This document shows, piece after piece, positions 1 to 11,457 of a stretch of DNA of 64,000 nucleotides (within the stretch, counting starts at the first letter, position 1; each line of letters begins with the position of its first letter). Under the pieces are notes generated by a model. That model was not told the DNA's origin, searched no databases, and saw only the letters and a list, made by a program, of their open reading frames with translations. This stretch comes from Muraenolepis orangiensis (lineage: Eukaryota; Chordata; Actinopteri; Gadiformes; Muraenolepididae). Made by a program: the position numbers and the translations under genes. The DNA is taken from the NCBI GenBank assembly GCA_027704905.1, contig CM051007.1:15484791-15548790 (forward strand). Reading direction: 5' to 3'.

Positions 1-359
1 AACCCTCTCACTGCCTGGAGAGACGCGACGCCACACACACAACACAACGATGCACATAGCCCTTCTCTCGTGTCGCCTGCTTGCACGCTGCAGCTCCACC
101 CACTAGTAGTGAGTGGAGCTGCGGGCAGCGTGCAAGCAGGCGACACTTTTTTCATGAATCATAAACTCTAAATATAATTTTATTTCACTTATTTTACACA
201 TTTGAAAAAAACAAACATGCCCAAAATGGAATTTATTTGGTCATCATATCAGTATTTTAGAGAGCTCCCCCCAAATTTCACAAACCATGTTCCCAGGGGA
301 GCTCATGTCACCACTAGGGGAGCTATAGCTCCCCCTGCTCCCCTCCAGTTCGCACCCTG
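1..359. mobile_element. hAT-like non-autonomous transposon, cut by window edge
   Basis: The right end (GTTCGCACCCTG at 348-359) and most of the body match the complete element at 50963-51589, which has an 8-bp target duplication. The left end lies outside the window. Relative to that complete copy this one carries about 180 bp of extra sequence (roughly 70-250), including a long hairpin. No coding capacity is visible. Confidence 0.6.
70..146. repeat. Long near-perfect inverted repeat (hairpin)
   Basis: The arms begin GTGTCGCCTGCTTGCACGCTG and close with the reverse complement ending GCGACAC. They are separated by a short CTAGTAG-centred loop, with one 3-nt bulge. The hairpin is absent from the related element at 50963-51589, so it was added to or lost from one copy. 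Confidence 0.75.
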
Positions 360-448
360 CTGCTGCGTCCAGGCGCCTTAGGCTTCTGGACCACAAGTTC
401 ATCGGTGGGTAGAGGAGGAAACTCCATGCAAATGTATACACTTTAAGT

Positions 449-947
449 CAGGGGTCCCCAACCGCCGGGCTGCGGACCGGTACCGGGCCGTGGAGGTGTT
501 ACTGCTGGGTCGCGAAACAGCTGTGTGTTTATCATCATATTTGACTCAAATAATTTGAGTATAGGTGAACGGCGGGCGGTATAATCTATATATAGAGATT
601 ATATACATAGTATAATCTATATATATATTATATAGTGGTATATATGGGCGGTATAATCTATATATATATAGATTAAATATATATCGGCGGCATAACGAGA
701 GACTTTCAATTGCACGCGCTACTAAAGAGACTACGCGCTAGTGACGTGTCGGTCGCGAACGAGCCGGGTTTTGTTACGGGTGCTCCGCGTACATGCGCGT
801 TTATACTGAAATCGAGCCCTGCCGTTTTGTTAGGGGTGTGTGTTGACACACACTTTGACAACCGGTCCGCGAAAATTGACAACCGGTCCGCGAGATTTTT
901 TTCATGTATCTGCCGGTCCGTGGCACAAAAAAGGTTGGGAACCCCTG
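449..947. mobile_element. hAT (Charlie-type) MITE with 8-bp TSD
   Basis: The termini CAGGGGTCCCCAACC and GGTTGGGAACCCCTG form an inverted repeat. They are flanked by the direct duplication CTTTAAGT (441-448 and 948-955). The interior has no transposase frame. It holds a TA-rich low-complexity patch at about 590-690. The 8-bp TSD and this terminus are typical of hAT elements. Confidence 0.9.
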
Positions 948-955
948 CTTTAAGT

Positions 956-1334
956 GATGTGTTGGTCATGTGAGTCTTAAATGCTAGAATTTTAAACATC
1001 TTTGAGTAGTCTATACAGTATGTATAGCTATATCTGAGGGATCCAGACAAAACATACCTGTGTCCTTGGTCCGTGCCATGACTGAATCATGGAACAAAAA
1101 AAGAGAAACTGCAACAGCAGTTATGGAGCAAGAAAGAGCATTTGCAACAGCAACAAGAAACAAAATACTGAACATGCACCTGAACATGTGCAGGTCTGAA
1201 ACCATGCTCTACACTACACACATTTGAGGTATTGTCTGGGTCCCAAATGTAAATCTGATGTATAAATCCAAAAGTGACCAGAGAGCTGGATGTATACATG
1301 ATGTACTATTGATACACAAAAGACTACGGAAAGC
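956..1334. other. Intergenic stretch, nothing recognised
   Basis: This stretch lies between the hAT MITE and a solo LTR. I see no repeat shared with the rest of the window, no convincing exon and no RNA gene. Confidence 0.5.
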
Positions 1335-1338
1335 CAGT

Positions 1339-1944
1339 TGTAGTGTATTTTTATACCCTTATTATAATCTAAAACACTGTCTTTTGATCCTCTATACATT
1401 GCAGTAGGTGGCTACAGCATAATCTGCTGGTGGACCCCAAGGCCCACTAGGACATAGAGATGTGTTAAGCAGTTCCAGATGTGTAGGTGTTGGTGTGCCT
1501 TCAGGCCCTTGTAATGGTGCCTTTAGGCTGGTTTTCAACGCTATCCTACAGAGTGTAACATGAGCTCTAACGTAGAGAGTAGTGCCGTGAAATGTTGTGC
1601 AAGCCAAATACGACCCCCTTGGGGGTTTGAGCCATAAACTTGTGACGTGACGATGAAGACACCGAGGAAGACACCGTGACCAACCAGAGTGCTGGTTGTA
1701 CCTCAGACCAATAGTATTAAGTTGATGTTTGTTACTTTGACCACTAGGAGTAGTGGATGTTCTATGATGCTATTGTCTATATAATGTTGGGTAAAGGAGC
1801 GCGTCGCCAGTTCTGCGAATTGGCATGGCAGGCTCCATCTCGTTGCAACTGATGAATTTGATGCTTTGTTCAATAAACACCTTGAACTTAGTATCCGGAC
1901 CTTTGAGAAAGATTCTTATTCCACCGAGTAGAAATTATACTACA
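1339..1944 (+). mobile_element. Solo LTR, family LTR-2, plus orientation
   Basis: The sequence starts TGTAGTG and ends TACTACA (TG...CA). It has an AATAAA signal near the 3' end (about 1880) and is flanked by the 4-bp duplication CAGT (1335-1338, 1945-1948). Related copies lie at 14455-14784, 22941-23511, 31115-31611 and 38559-45779 (interrupted). No internal retrotransposon region accompanies it, so it is a solo LTR. Confidence 0.88.
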
Positions 1945-1948
1945 CAGT

Positions 1949-2675
<727 letters not shown>

Positions 2676-2688
2676 ATCTGAACATGTG

Positions 2689-3860
2689 CAGGCACGTGCA
2701 CACATAGACATCAAAGTGGGCTTGAGCCCCTGCCCCTTTTCTTCCTCCAGAGAAAGTGCCCTTTTTATGGGATGCTTTTTTATTTTATTTTTTAATACAT
2801 TTTTTAAATAAATGAATATATATCTACTCCTGTGCGCACAGTTTCCCTTTCCAAAAAATATATTGATTGAATAAAAGTATCGTCGGGAGATGAGACTGTC
2901 AAGTTCCGAGGCTCTCTCTACCCCCCTCCCTCCCTCCCTCCCTCCCTCCCTCCCTCCCTCCCTCCACGTCTGCTGCACGGTGCGGACAGTCATCGCAGTC
3001 CCTTCAGACAGGTAGCAGCACCTCCCACCTTACAGTCCCATGTGATGCCGGCTTTTCTTGGCGTGTTTGAAGGTGAGTGGTGATGAACAAATGACTAAGC
3101 TGCCAGTGCCTCGAGTTTACAGCTAATTAGCCAAAAGACTAAAACAAATAGTTAACTAGCTAATGGATAAGTTAGCTCAAAGTTTAGCTAAGGCAATTTA
3201 TCGTGGGCATACAGGCAAATGTACTGTACTTAAGGGGAGACACTACAGGTGAATACAGTAAAATGTGTATCTAACAAGTCATCACAATTGCCACATTGAT
3301 ATGCAAATTAGGCGTTAACTAGGCCTAATTTGCATGCATTTACCAAGGCATTGCAGGTGAAAAGACAAAACATATCACCACAACTTCCCCACATAGTTAC
3401 TTACGTCAAGTCAGTATTTTCCCCTGAAATGTTATGTTTAAATATGCAGATTAGCTTTCAATCTATAGATGAATTCAGACAGGCTAGTAAAACGAACACC
3501 ATTTTGTTTACATGAAAAAACGATATTTTTGCCTGTAATGTCCTGCCTTAAACAGTAACTTCATAATTTTGATTGTTGGCTGCTCATTTAATAACTATTA
3601 ATTTAACTAGTTTGTTGTATGCTGATAGATCTTCATCATTACATGATACAGCGACCCACCCTCATATGTGAAAGGAGGGAATTGTAGTTACACTGAAACT
3701 AAGTCCTGTCAACAGCAGTTATTTTATGTTATGTGTGCGGGCAATCCAGGCAATTCAGTATTCTATTGCTTGGCTTAACTTTTTGTTTTAAAACATTTAT
3801 TTATAAATGATGATGGGAAGTGCCCTTTTTCTCACTTGAGCTCCTGCCCCCGAAAATGTC
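2689..3860. mobile_element. R repeat (TIR element), copy 1, right end truncated
   Basis: The left end is CAGGCACGTGCACA. Complete copies end with the imperfect inverted counterpart of CAGGGACGTGTACA; here the right end is cut after GAAAATGTC. Landmarks shared with the copies at 17533, 26282, 35881, 51715 and 54110-56795 are a GCCACATTGATATGCAAATT box, a CCTAATTTGCATGCATTTACC box and the AGTGCCCTTTTTCTCACTTGAG end. A (CCCT)n tract (2921-2965) and one unit of the 37-bp minisatellite (3000-3036) lie inside. There is no coding capacity. Confidence 0.65.
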
Positions 3861-3940
3861 AAAACATAATAAAATACTAAGGAGTCATAAAGTAATAAAC
3901 AAGGTTAACACACCCGCTGGATGTCCCTGAAACAGCACTG

Positions 3941-4127
3941 ATGACGCCTTTTGGTTTGTTTGAGTTCTTGCGCATTGGACTAAAGAACGCTGCGCATACA
4001 TTCCAGTGGCTCATGGACTCTGTGCTGCGGGACCTGCCTTTTATTCTTGTTTACTTGGACGACATTCTTATTGCCAGCACACCCAAGGCAGAGCATCAGG
4101 CCCACCTCCGGACTCTCTTTTACTGTG
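3941..4127 (+). pseudogene. Gypsy (Ty3) reverse transcriptase fragment
   Basis: The frame reads TPFGLFEFL...AHTFQWLMDSVLRDL and then the catalytic VYLDDILIAS motif (the YxDD box of Ty3/Gypsy RT). The fragment is interrupted by a TIR transposon and resumes at 5487. The same fragment recurs at 18421, 27371, 36790, 52690 and 56050, always next to the R repeat, so it travels as part of the duplicated unit. No gag or protease is attached. Confidence 0.85.
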
Positions 4128-5486
4128 TTTCCACCAAGCTGTTGTCAGGGCTGGTTCGGAGCTTGGGCCTAATCTCGAACCAGTTCTTTGCATTTCCACC
4201 GCGAAGGAACCACTTTCTGGCCCGGTTTACTGGTTCCTGAACGGCCCCACATCGAAGCTGGGCTAGCCAGCAAGCTCCACTACGTCAGGGGCTGGGGGCG
4301 GGGCTTATCGGACAAACTCAAACAAACTAAAAGTTTTTGACCGCCATTTTTAAAATCACTCAAATTTGCCGTGAAGGTGACAGTGGTCCGTGGACGAGAC
4401 AAACTGCGTTTGTTTGCGTTGTTGTCCTCGGCAGAAGGTCACAATAAACTAGAGGAGCTTCTAGAACAAACCGCTATTAGAAAAACTACAGCGTGAGATG
4501 TCTTCAGCGGGGGACAGAACCGAGGAGCTAATCGATAACAAACTGATGATCCGCTGCTGTCACTCTGGTCCTGGTAAGTTTCACTTTATAAATATGTCCC
4601 GTGTTGCCAACCAGCTTTGTATTTATAATCTGTTTCGCGAGCTACTCATTATCACATCAATGTTATGTTCCTATCATCAGAAATGACGAGCTATGATTGC
4701 TAGGCTTCTGTCAGCCGATATTAGCCTTGAACAACGTCAGGATGCTACTTTCTAAAAACAGTAAAGTGTAATGGAGACATGTTTTAATGCACTTTATTTG
4801 TTTTAGTTTATGGAGTCTTCTTCCCTCGACGATGTCGATGCGGAGCTACCGCCACCACTGGGCTGCAGCTCACAGGAGCCCCTCAGCCCCTCGGAGCTTT
4901 ATTAACATGGACTTATTACACTGCACTCTAGACTTTTATATTTTGTGATTACTGTATATTGTGTATTTAATGTTTTGTTTTTTTAAATAAAACATTTATA
5001 TTTTTCATACAATGTCCGCTTCAATATGCTTTATCAACCGAGAAACTTAATACAAGATGACAGTTTTGAAGAAGAAAAGGCAAAAGGTCCCTTCGGTTTA
5101 AGTACTCTACTACTAATGCAGCTCTAACGTCAAGTCCATTTTATTTGTATAGTCCTTTATCACAGTTAGGGGCTTCAACGTAATCGCGTCCATAGCACTA
5201 AAGACGAGCAGCTCAACGCGTTGGACCAGCTGTGTTTGTAGCCTGAAAGCCAGGAGCAACACTTTTACATACATCATGTAATCCACCACTGTTGTGGAAG
5301 TTCGCGCTAGCGTTGCTGGGAAAGCAGAGACGTTAACAGTGACGTCATGACGTGGCTCTCTCGGCAAAAAAGTCGGTGGAAACGCAAACCGGTTCTTAGA
5401 CGGCTCGCCAGTTGAACCAACCACGAACCGGCTCTAGCGCCATCCGAGAGCTAGAACTAGGCTTGCGTTGGTGGAAACGAGGCATT
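4128..5486. mobile_element. TIR DNA transposon inserted in Gypsy RT fragment
   Basis: The ends carry the inverted motif GTTTCCACCAA / TTGGTGGAAAC. Comparison with the uninterrupted Gypsy copy at 18590 shows this block is extra sequence. Inside there is a small frame at 4498-4686 starting MSSAGDRTEELIDNKL, with a GTAAGT donor-like site after codon 26, and an acidic frame from 4812. An AATAAA polyadenylation signal lies near 4987. I cannot fix the target duplication, so the superfamily is unresolved. PIF/Harbinger-like is possible. Confidence 0.55.
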
Positions 5487-5760
5487 TGAGTGGCTTAGTC
5501 AGCATGACCTAATTGTGAACACGGCCAAATGCCAATTCGGTCTAACCACCATCGATTTTCTGGGCCATCGCGTCGCTGAAAAGGGGGCGGTGCTGCTCCC
5601 AAAGAAAGTGGACTAACGGCTAACGGCTTTCCCGCGCCCACTCACGGTCAGGTCCCTGCAAGAGTTCCTCGGGATGTTGAACTTTTACCACCGTTTCATC
5701 CCGGTGCTGATCGACTCATGCGGCCTCCATACGAGGCCCTGAAGGGTAAGACCCCAAGAG
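5487..5760 (+). pseudogene. Gypsy RT thumb fragment (continuation)
   Basis: After the inserted transposon the Gypsy frame continues with CQFGLTTIDFLGH, a stop codon within VD*RLTAFPRPLTVRSLQEFLG, then MLNFYHRFIP. This is the connection between the RT palm and the RNase H region in Ty3/Gypsy pol. The in-frame stop and the abrupt switch to LINE sequence near 5760 show that it is dead. Confidence 0.8.
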
Positions 5761-5774
5761 CTTGCTGGACTGGT

Positions 5775-6537
5775 GTTTTGATCGCGCCTACTGGCACATG
5801 TTCCGCGTTGCCTCGGACAATAACATCAATGAGTACGCGTCGTCAGTCACCGGGTTCATCAAGAAGTGCATAGATGACGTTGTTCTGACCAGGTCGGTTC
5901 GGATATATCCCAACCAGAAACCGTGGATTAACGGCGATGTTCGCGCTGCCCTACGCCGCCTTTGGCTCCGGGAATACGGAGGAATATACGAGAGCCCGTT
6001 ACGACCTCCGCAAGACCATCGTCACTGCAAAGCTCGGTTCGACGTGAACGGCAGCCCGTCGAAGCCAGCGCCGCCTGAGGAGACCAGCCTGCTGAACATC
6101 TCGGAGGCGGATCTGTGCCGCACCTTCAAGCGGCTGAACATCCGTAAGGCGGCAGGCCCCGACGACATCCCGGGCCGCGTCCTCAGAGCATGCGCAGACC
6201 AGTTGGCAGGAGTCTTTGCAGACATCTTCAACATCTCCCTGTCCCAGGCTGTTGTTCCCGCGGTCTTCAAGATGTCCACCATCGTGACCATGTCACCACC
6301 TCAACGTCAAGAAGACCAAGGAGCTGATCGTGGACTTCAGGAAGCAGAGAGGAGAGCACAGCCCTTTCTCCATCGACGGTGTTGCAGTAGAGAGGGTCAG
6401 CAGCTTCAAGTTCCTCGGCGCGCACATCTCCGAGGACATCACATGGTCCACGCACACCACACCACAAGATTTTCACACCACTGCTTTATACTTGCGTAAA
6501 CTGTGAAGTGACAATAAACTTGACATGACTTGACTTG
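5775..6537 (+). pseudogene. Internally deleted L2-like LINE
   Basis: The first part encodes the endonuclease-to-RT linker (VTGFIKKCIDDV, QKPWINGDVRAAL) and the RT start (NIRKAAGPDDIPGRVLRACADQLAG). At about 6285 it jumps, out of frame, to sequence equivalent to the later RT/C-terminal region seen at 19640-19800. It ends with a 3' tail GTGACAATAAACTTGAC followed by TTGAC repeats. RT finger and palm motifs are missing. Fuller copies of the same family are at 18780-20130 and 28949-29970. Confidence 0.85.
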
Positions 6538-6858
6538 ACTGGTCTGAGGAGAGAAACAGTTTGTTTGTGGCCTTGGCTGAGGCAACGTTTCGTTTATACA
6601 CACGACACGTTCGTTGTGGAATTGTCTCCACGCATTCTTCGCAATTCCGACAATATAATCTAATCTAATCGAATGATGTGGTCAAGCTGTGCACATGTAC
6701 ATGCTGCGCTGCCTACCAGGCCACACTTCTTCATAGCCGATAGATGGTTGGAAAATAATTGGCCATTATTTTCAGGGTCATCTGATTCTTATAGTCTTCC
6801 CCAAAAAACTGCAAATGATTTAATGATGCTGATAAAAACTCATATTTCACACACATGT
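6538..6858. other. Spacer, no gene recognised
   Basis: The stretch between the LINE tail and LTR-3 holds no convincing exon. Its last 60 bases (ATGATGCTGATAAAAACTC) are the unit sequence that also precedes LTR-3 at 27590, 37020, 52920 and 56280. Confidence 0.5.
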
Positions 6859-7295
6859 TGTCACGGCCGGGTGTAGGTGGGACCCAAGAGCAGGGAGAAC
6901 AGACGTGATCAAGATGTGGTCAAGGCAAGCAGAGGTCGGTAACAGGTAGTCGAGGGTTGAGGCTGAGGTACAAAAACGCAAGGCAAAAACAAGGTTGTTT
7001 GTCCAGGCGAGAGTCAAAACTCGGATCAATAGGCAGAACAACAACAAACTTAGCTTGATGCGACCGTGAGGCTTACTGAAAATCGGGGTGATGATCCAGC
7101 AATGAGTCAGACAACAGACACGGCTTAAATACAGCTTGGTAATTAGGTGCGATTGACAACAGGTGAGTTGAGTAGGAAACGGCTGACAGGGAAAACATGG
7201 AGTGGCATCTTGGAAAGGAGTCGTGACATCGTGGATCTAGGAAGCCAGCGGTGATCCAGGACTAGTAGCGTGAAGAGCTGGGTTGGATCTTGACA
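6859..7295 (-). mobile_element. Solo LTR, family LTR-3
   Basis: The sequence starts TGTCACGGCCGG and ends GATCTTGACA, and is flanked by the 5-bp duplication CATGT (6854-6858, 7296-7300). The TGGGACCCAAGAGC end indicates the U5 side lies left, so it is read on the minus strand. Compared with the 495-bp copy at 27623-28117 it has lost about 60 bp near 6908. The 5-bp TSD fits Ty3/Gypsy integration. Confidence 0.85.
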
Positions 7296-7300
7296 CATGT

Positions 7301-8275
7301 TCTATCTTTTTTGTACAATTTGAACATATTTCACTTTGTCTTCATTACATGAAATGACATTACAGTCATATAGCAGACGCTTTTGTCACCAGTCATAAGT
7401 GTATTTCATTCCTTACAAGTCTCCAAGAACTGAACCAGTGCTCAGGTAAAAGTATGTGTTTAGGTACAATAAGGTACAATAAGGTAAAAGTACAGGTTGG
7501 GCAGTGACTCTGCAGTCACTAGTACAGGGAAGAGCTGTGACTGCATAGATCGGCAAACAAACAGACGCCTCTTGGCGGCTTTTTAGTGTCGTGTTCAAAT
7601 CTTTCCCCTATTTCCTTGGATACACATAATAACTGTGCTCCAACCGGGAAAACGGAGAAGACCCTTGCGTAACGAACTAATCAAAGACAATTTAGAATCA
7701 TAAAAGATGTAATTAAGACTGCTGAGATACAAAACATATTCAATACAAAATTCCATGGAACAGAGAGCCCGAGATTCCCAACCGACAGACCATACTGCCT
7801 GTCAGTAGACCACCCAAAAGTCTCCCGCTTCTCGGATCCAACACCTATTTAACCCGTTGAAACTCCGCCTGGTCGTCGCGTGGTCCTTGTCATTCTCGTC
7901 ATCCTGTGCAGCATTTTCCTGCCAGACCCCGTTTGCAATCGTTATCAATCCAGCTCTCAATGTCTGCGTGGCAGGGAACCTTCCCCCATCAATGATCCAC
8001 TTCTAAGACCACATTTGGTTATCAATTATCCAATGTCAGAAGTGCATACTTGCCGTTGTTAGTCAGAGACCTGCACATGTTATTGTGGATGCTGGCAGCA
8101 TTTTCCTCTGGTCGGTGTTGTCCTCACCCCCCTGGAGGCGAGCTGGGAGCCGGGGAAGCGGATTGGGCCTCTCCTGTTGCTACCCCCCCTCCCTCAGAAG
8201 ATGTCGCAGCAGGAAACCAAGGCATCCCCCAAGGCACCTGAGGTGATGCAAAGCCCTTGGGGCGCTAGTCAGATT
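7301..8275. other. Block W, unit sequence without a recognised gene
   Basis: This block matches 28123-28948 and 29971-30070. In unit B a LINE splits it after the CTGCGTGGCAGGG equivalent. It includes a short open stretch (about 7640-7850; in unit B ending FSDPTPI) that I do not recognise, and near 7353 an AGCAGACGCTTTTGTCACC motif of the kind seen in fish SINE/LINE-related repeats. Positions 8060-8275 are GC-richer and not shared with unit B. Confidence 0.5.
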
Positions 8276-9089
8276 CAGATTCAGATTCAGATTACTTTAT
8301 TAGGAAGTAGGAAGGGAAATTAAGGTGCAACAGTTGACACAGGGGGAATAAATGCACACACAAAAATACTAATACCTAAGCTAAAAAACAAAACAACAAC
8401 TAACTAAATAAAACTAGTATAAACAAAAATATAGTTAAAATAATTCTAAATGAAATCTAAATGTATTGATGAATGAAGATAAATTTACAGTATTATTACA
8501 GTAATACGTAGGTATATACAATACACAACAATACGTATAGTGCAAATTGGCAGTAATAATATATTAATAAATAACTCAACTGAAAAGTGACATGTGAAAA
8601 GTGAAAAGTGAATAAGAATTTGAAATAGAATTTACAGTGCAAAGTTACAATGAGATTATTTACAGTGCGTTGACCAAAAAATTATAATAATAATAAGTAC
8701 GTTGGCCTCAGGTCACTGAGTCTCCACTGTCCCTCTCACGACCCGAGGTAGATGAGTTAAAGAGTCTAATGGCCACAGGAAGAAAGGACTTCCTATGGCG
8801 TTCTGTGGTGCACCTGGGTGGAATGAGTCTGTTGCTAAAGGTGCTTCTATATGAGGTCAGCACCTGATGGAGAGGGTGAGAGTTGTTGTCAAGGATACTA
8901 CGCAGCTTGCGCAGCATCCTTCTCTCAGACACCACCAACAAGGAGTCCAGCTGGACCCCCAGGACAGCGCCAGCCTTCCTGACAATCCTGCTGATCTTGT
9001 TGGCGTCTGCTGATCTCAACCTGCTTCCCGTCGGTCACGATGCAGCGCCACTTTGCGCCCCCGCATAGAAAACTGCACCTGATAGACTA
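8276..9089 (-). pseudogene. 3' end of an L2-clade LINE, minus strand
   Basis: The minus frame 8708-9019 encodes a LINE C-terminal region (GVQLDSLLVVSERRMLRKLRS ... SHPLHQVL ... RKSFLPVAIRLFN), which is typical of fish L2-type retrotransposons. Downstream is a 3' UTR ending in a hexameric (AATCTG)n tail, seen on the plus strand as AGATTC repeats at 8276-8302. A 113-bp copy of the same 3' end lies in the intron of galactosyltransferase D. Confidence 0.8.
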
Positions 9090-9339
9090 CCGTATTGACC
9101 CGAATATAAGACTAGTATATATAAGAGAGAAAAATATCTGAAAAAGAGGGGTCGTCTTATAATCGGGGTTTAGACTTTTCGATGTACCGTAATTGCACAT
9201 GTAATTGCACAACAACAGATCGCGCCAAACGAGTGTTCCGAGACACCGCGCGACACTTAAAGTAACTCAAAGTCTTAAAGTAACAGTACATAGCAACAGT
9301 TGCCTGGAGAGATAGAAATGGAGAGACACAGCGACCAAC

Positions 9340-10070
9340 TTGAAAAAAGAAAAACGCCTGTGTATTTTGATATGCCAACATCTGTCACTGTGCATAAGAA
9401 AGGCGACCAAATCAATGATTGTGAAGTCTACTGGAAACGAGAAGAGCCGAGTAACGGTCATGTTAACGCGCCTCGCAGATGGGACAAAACTTCCCCCGTA
9501 CGTGGTTTTAAAACGCAAGCCTGTACCTAAAGAGGCAGTGACTGTACCTAAAGAGGCAGTGACTATACCTAAAGAGGCAGTGACTGTACCTAAAGAGGCA
9601 GTGCCAGCTGGCATTATCGTAGTGCCCAGGCAAAGGGCTGGATGGAGACGGAGCTTGTGGTGGACTGGCTCAAGGTGGTGTGGGGCAGACGGCGTGGGGG
9701 ACTCAGAAAGAAGAGGAATAGATTGATTCTGGATGCTTTCCGTGGACACTTGACTGAGCCAGTCAAAAAGCAAGTGAAAGAGTTGAATGGTGACCTAGTG
9801 ATCATACCGGGCGGAATGACAAGCCAGCTGCAGGTGTTGGATGTGGTCATTAACAAACCATTCAAGGTTAATCTGCACAAGAGATACACAGAGTGGCTCC
9901 TGGCTGGTAATCACGCACTGACACGTCTGGAAAAATCCAAAAGCCTGCAGTACGTTTGCTCTGTGAATGGATCTTGCAAGCATGGGCTGACGTTTCCCCA
10001 GAAAGCATCATTAATGGGTTTAAGAAATGCTGCGTATCAAATGCCATGGATGGCAGCGAGGATGACGTGA
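9340..10070 (+). pseudogene. Pogo/jerky-type DDE transposase remnant
   Basis: Two overlapping frames together cover part of the protein: 9340-9530 (VTVMLTRLADGTKLPPYVVLKRK, the region after the first catalytic Asp) and 9642-10070 (METELVVDWLKVVWGRR, LILDAFRGHLTEPVKKQV with the second Asp, LNGDLVIIPGGMTSQLQVLD, INKPFKVNLHKRY). The CENP-B/HTH DNA-binding N-terminus is absent and the frame shifts around the VPKEAVT repeat. It cannot encode an active transposase. Confidence 0.88.
9523..9603 (+). repeat. 21-bp tandem repeat inside pogo transposase (4 units)
   Basis: Four consecutive copies of GTACCTAAAGAGGCAGTGACT, one with an A for G, the last shortened by 3 bases. In frame the unit encodes VPKEAVT. 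The 21-bp period keeps the transposase frame. Confidence 0.93.
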
Positions 10071-10141
10071 TGTGGGAGGAGACAGTGAGGATGACGTGAT
10101 GTGGGAGGAGACAGCGAGGATGACGTGATGTGGGAGGAGAC
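10056..10141 (+). repeat. 29-bp tandem repeat (3 units)
   Basis: Three copies of GCGAGGATGACGTGATGTGG plus GAGGAGACA, differing by single bases (AGTGAGG versus AGCGAGG). They lie in what would be the acidic C-terminus of the pogo transposase. The period is not a multiple of three, so expansion shifts the frame. Confidence 0.9.
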
Positions 10142-10550
10142 GGGGAAGCAAACACCGTGAGTGGCGATAGCGGGAGTGAGAGCGAACAACCCAGCGATGT
10201 AGAAGACGCAGCTGAATGAGAAGACGTGAGGTGACCAATAGACTGATCTGATGTTCTGACATTTTGTAGTTTCATTGCACTACTGTTTTATTGCACTACC
10301 GTTTTATTGCACTACTATTTTATTGCACTACCGTTTTATTGCACTACTGTTTCATTGCAATCTATCTAGCCTGTTTTGTTTTTGTTTGCCAAGTTAGGCA
10401 AATTTGAACACAGTGTGTGATGTGTGTTATCATTATTTTCAAATAAAATTATTTTCTTTATAAAAAAAAGATTTGGTCTCCAAAAATGAGTCTTGAAAAA
10501 GAGGGGTCGTCTTATAATCGGGGTCGTCTTATATTCGGGTCAATACGGTA

Positions 10551-11457
10551 CCTCCCCTAACTGCTCCGAGGACCTCACATAGTCCCACCCAGTGGCTGTC
10601 CAGTTTAGGACACCTGCCCTTCTTTCTTTCGGAGAGAAGACCCAAATTAGCTCCCCAGCTGCAAAGTGTCACCCCCTAGCACAGATGTCATAATTTCTCT
10701 TCTGCCGCACACCGGCACTTTGCATTCGCCTCCGGGCGTATGCATGTGCGGTGTCCAAGCGATCCTGCATCTGTCTGGCGTAGTCGGGTCCTGCAGGCGC
10801 AGATGTTGCATCTGGGGGTGGACCGCAGAGTGGACCGCAGAGTGGCATGCCATGAGAACCAGGGGTAGGTGCATATCCCAGTCAAGCTGATGGGTGGATG
10901 TTAGGATGGATAACTGTTCCACCAGATTACGGTTGAACCTCTCCACTAACCCGTCACTCTGGGGGTGGAGGGGAGTTGTGCGGGTTTTGGTGATTCCCAG
11001 GCGCTCATACATACATACGAGGAGAAAAAATTTCTCCCCTGGTCACAATGGATGGACTCAGGGACCCCCAGCCTGCTAAACATCCCCTCAATCAGGACAT
11101 TCACAACAGTCACAGCCTCCTGGTCCGGTAGGACCAGGAATTTAGTGAAATAATCCATGGAGGTGAGTATAACGGGATTCCCTCGTGCTGTACGTGGGAA
11201 TGGCCCCACAACATCAACACCCATGGGTTCCCCCGCCAGAAACTGCTGTAGCTGGGCTCTCTACCGGCCCTGTGGACCTTTGCGAACTGTATATAGGTTG
11301 CAGCACCTGCAAAAGTCCTCCACGTCTCTCCTAAGTCAATTATGTCACTCCACCACAACTGCAACATTGACCATTTGAATTGACCATTTGACCATTTGAA
11401 TAGGTCACCATTGACATACAAAGTAAGCTAACTAAATATTTATTTATTCAACGTATT
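10551..11457 (-). pseudogene. Gypsy integrase fragment, minus strand
   Basis: Three adjoining minus frames cover the zinc-binding region (RCCNLYTVRKGPQGR), the catalytic core with VDVVGPFPRTARGNP, MDYFTKF (first Asp), SIHCDQGRNFF (second Asp), and PLHPQSDGLVERFNRNL (Glu), then a C-terminal part with a duplicated AVHSAVH. The catalytic residues are present but frames break near 10960 and 11110. Its upstream flank 11355-11430 is the target zone into which LTR-1, two hAT elements and LTR-2 have inserted in other copies. Sequence stops at the gap. Confidence 0.88.

Larger units (their letters stand above)
9090..10548 (+). mobile_element. Pogo-group Tc1/mariner transposon, degraded
   Basis: The inverted termini CCGTATTGACCCGAATATAAG / CTTATATTCGGGTCAATACGG are flanked by TA (9088-9089, 10549-10550), as expected for Tc1/mariner integration. 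The interior keeps parts of a DDE transposase. Three tandem-repeat blocks have expanded inside it: 9523-9603 (21-bp), 10056-10141 (29-bp) and about 10273-10360 (16-bp, TTTTATTGCACTAC-like). An AATAAA lies near 10442. It interrupts no recognised gene and abuts a Gypsy integrase fragment on the right. Confidence 0.92.
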
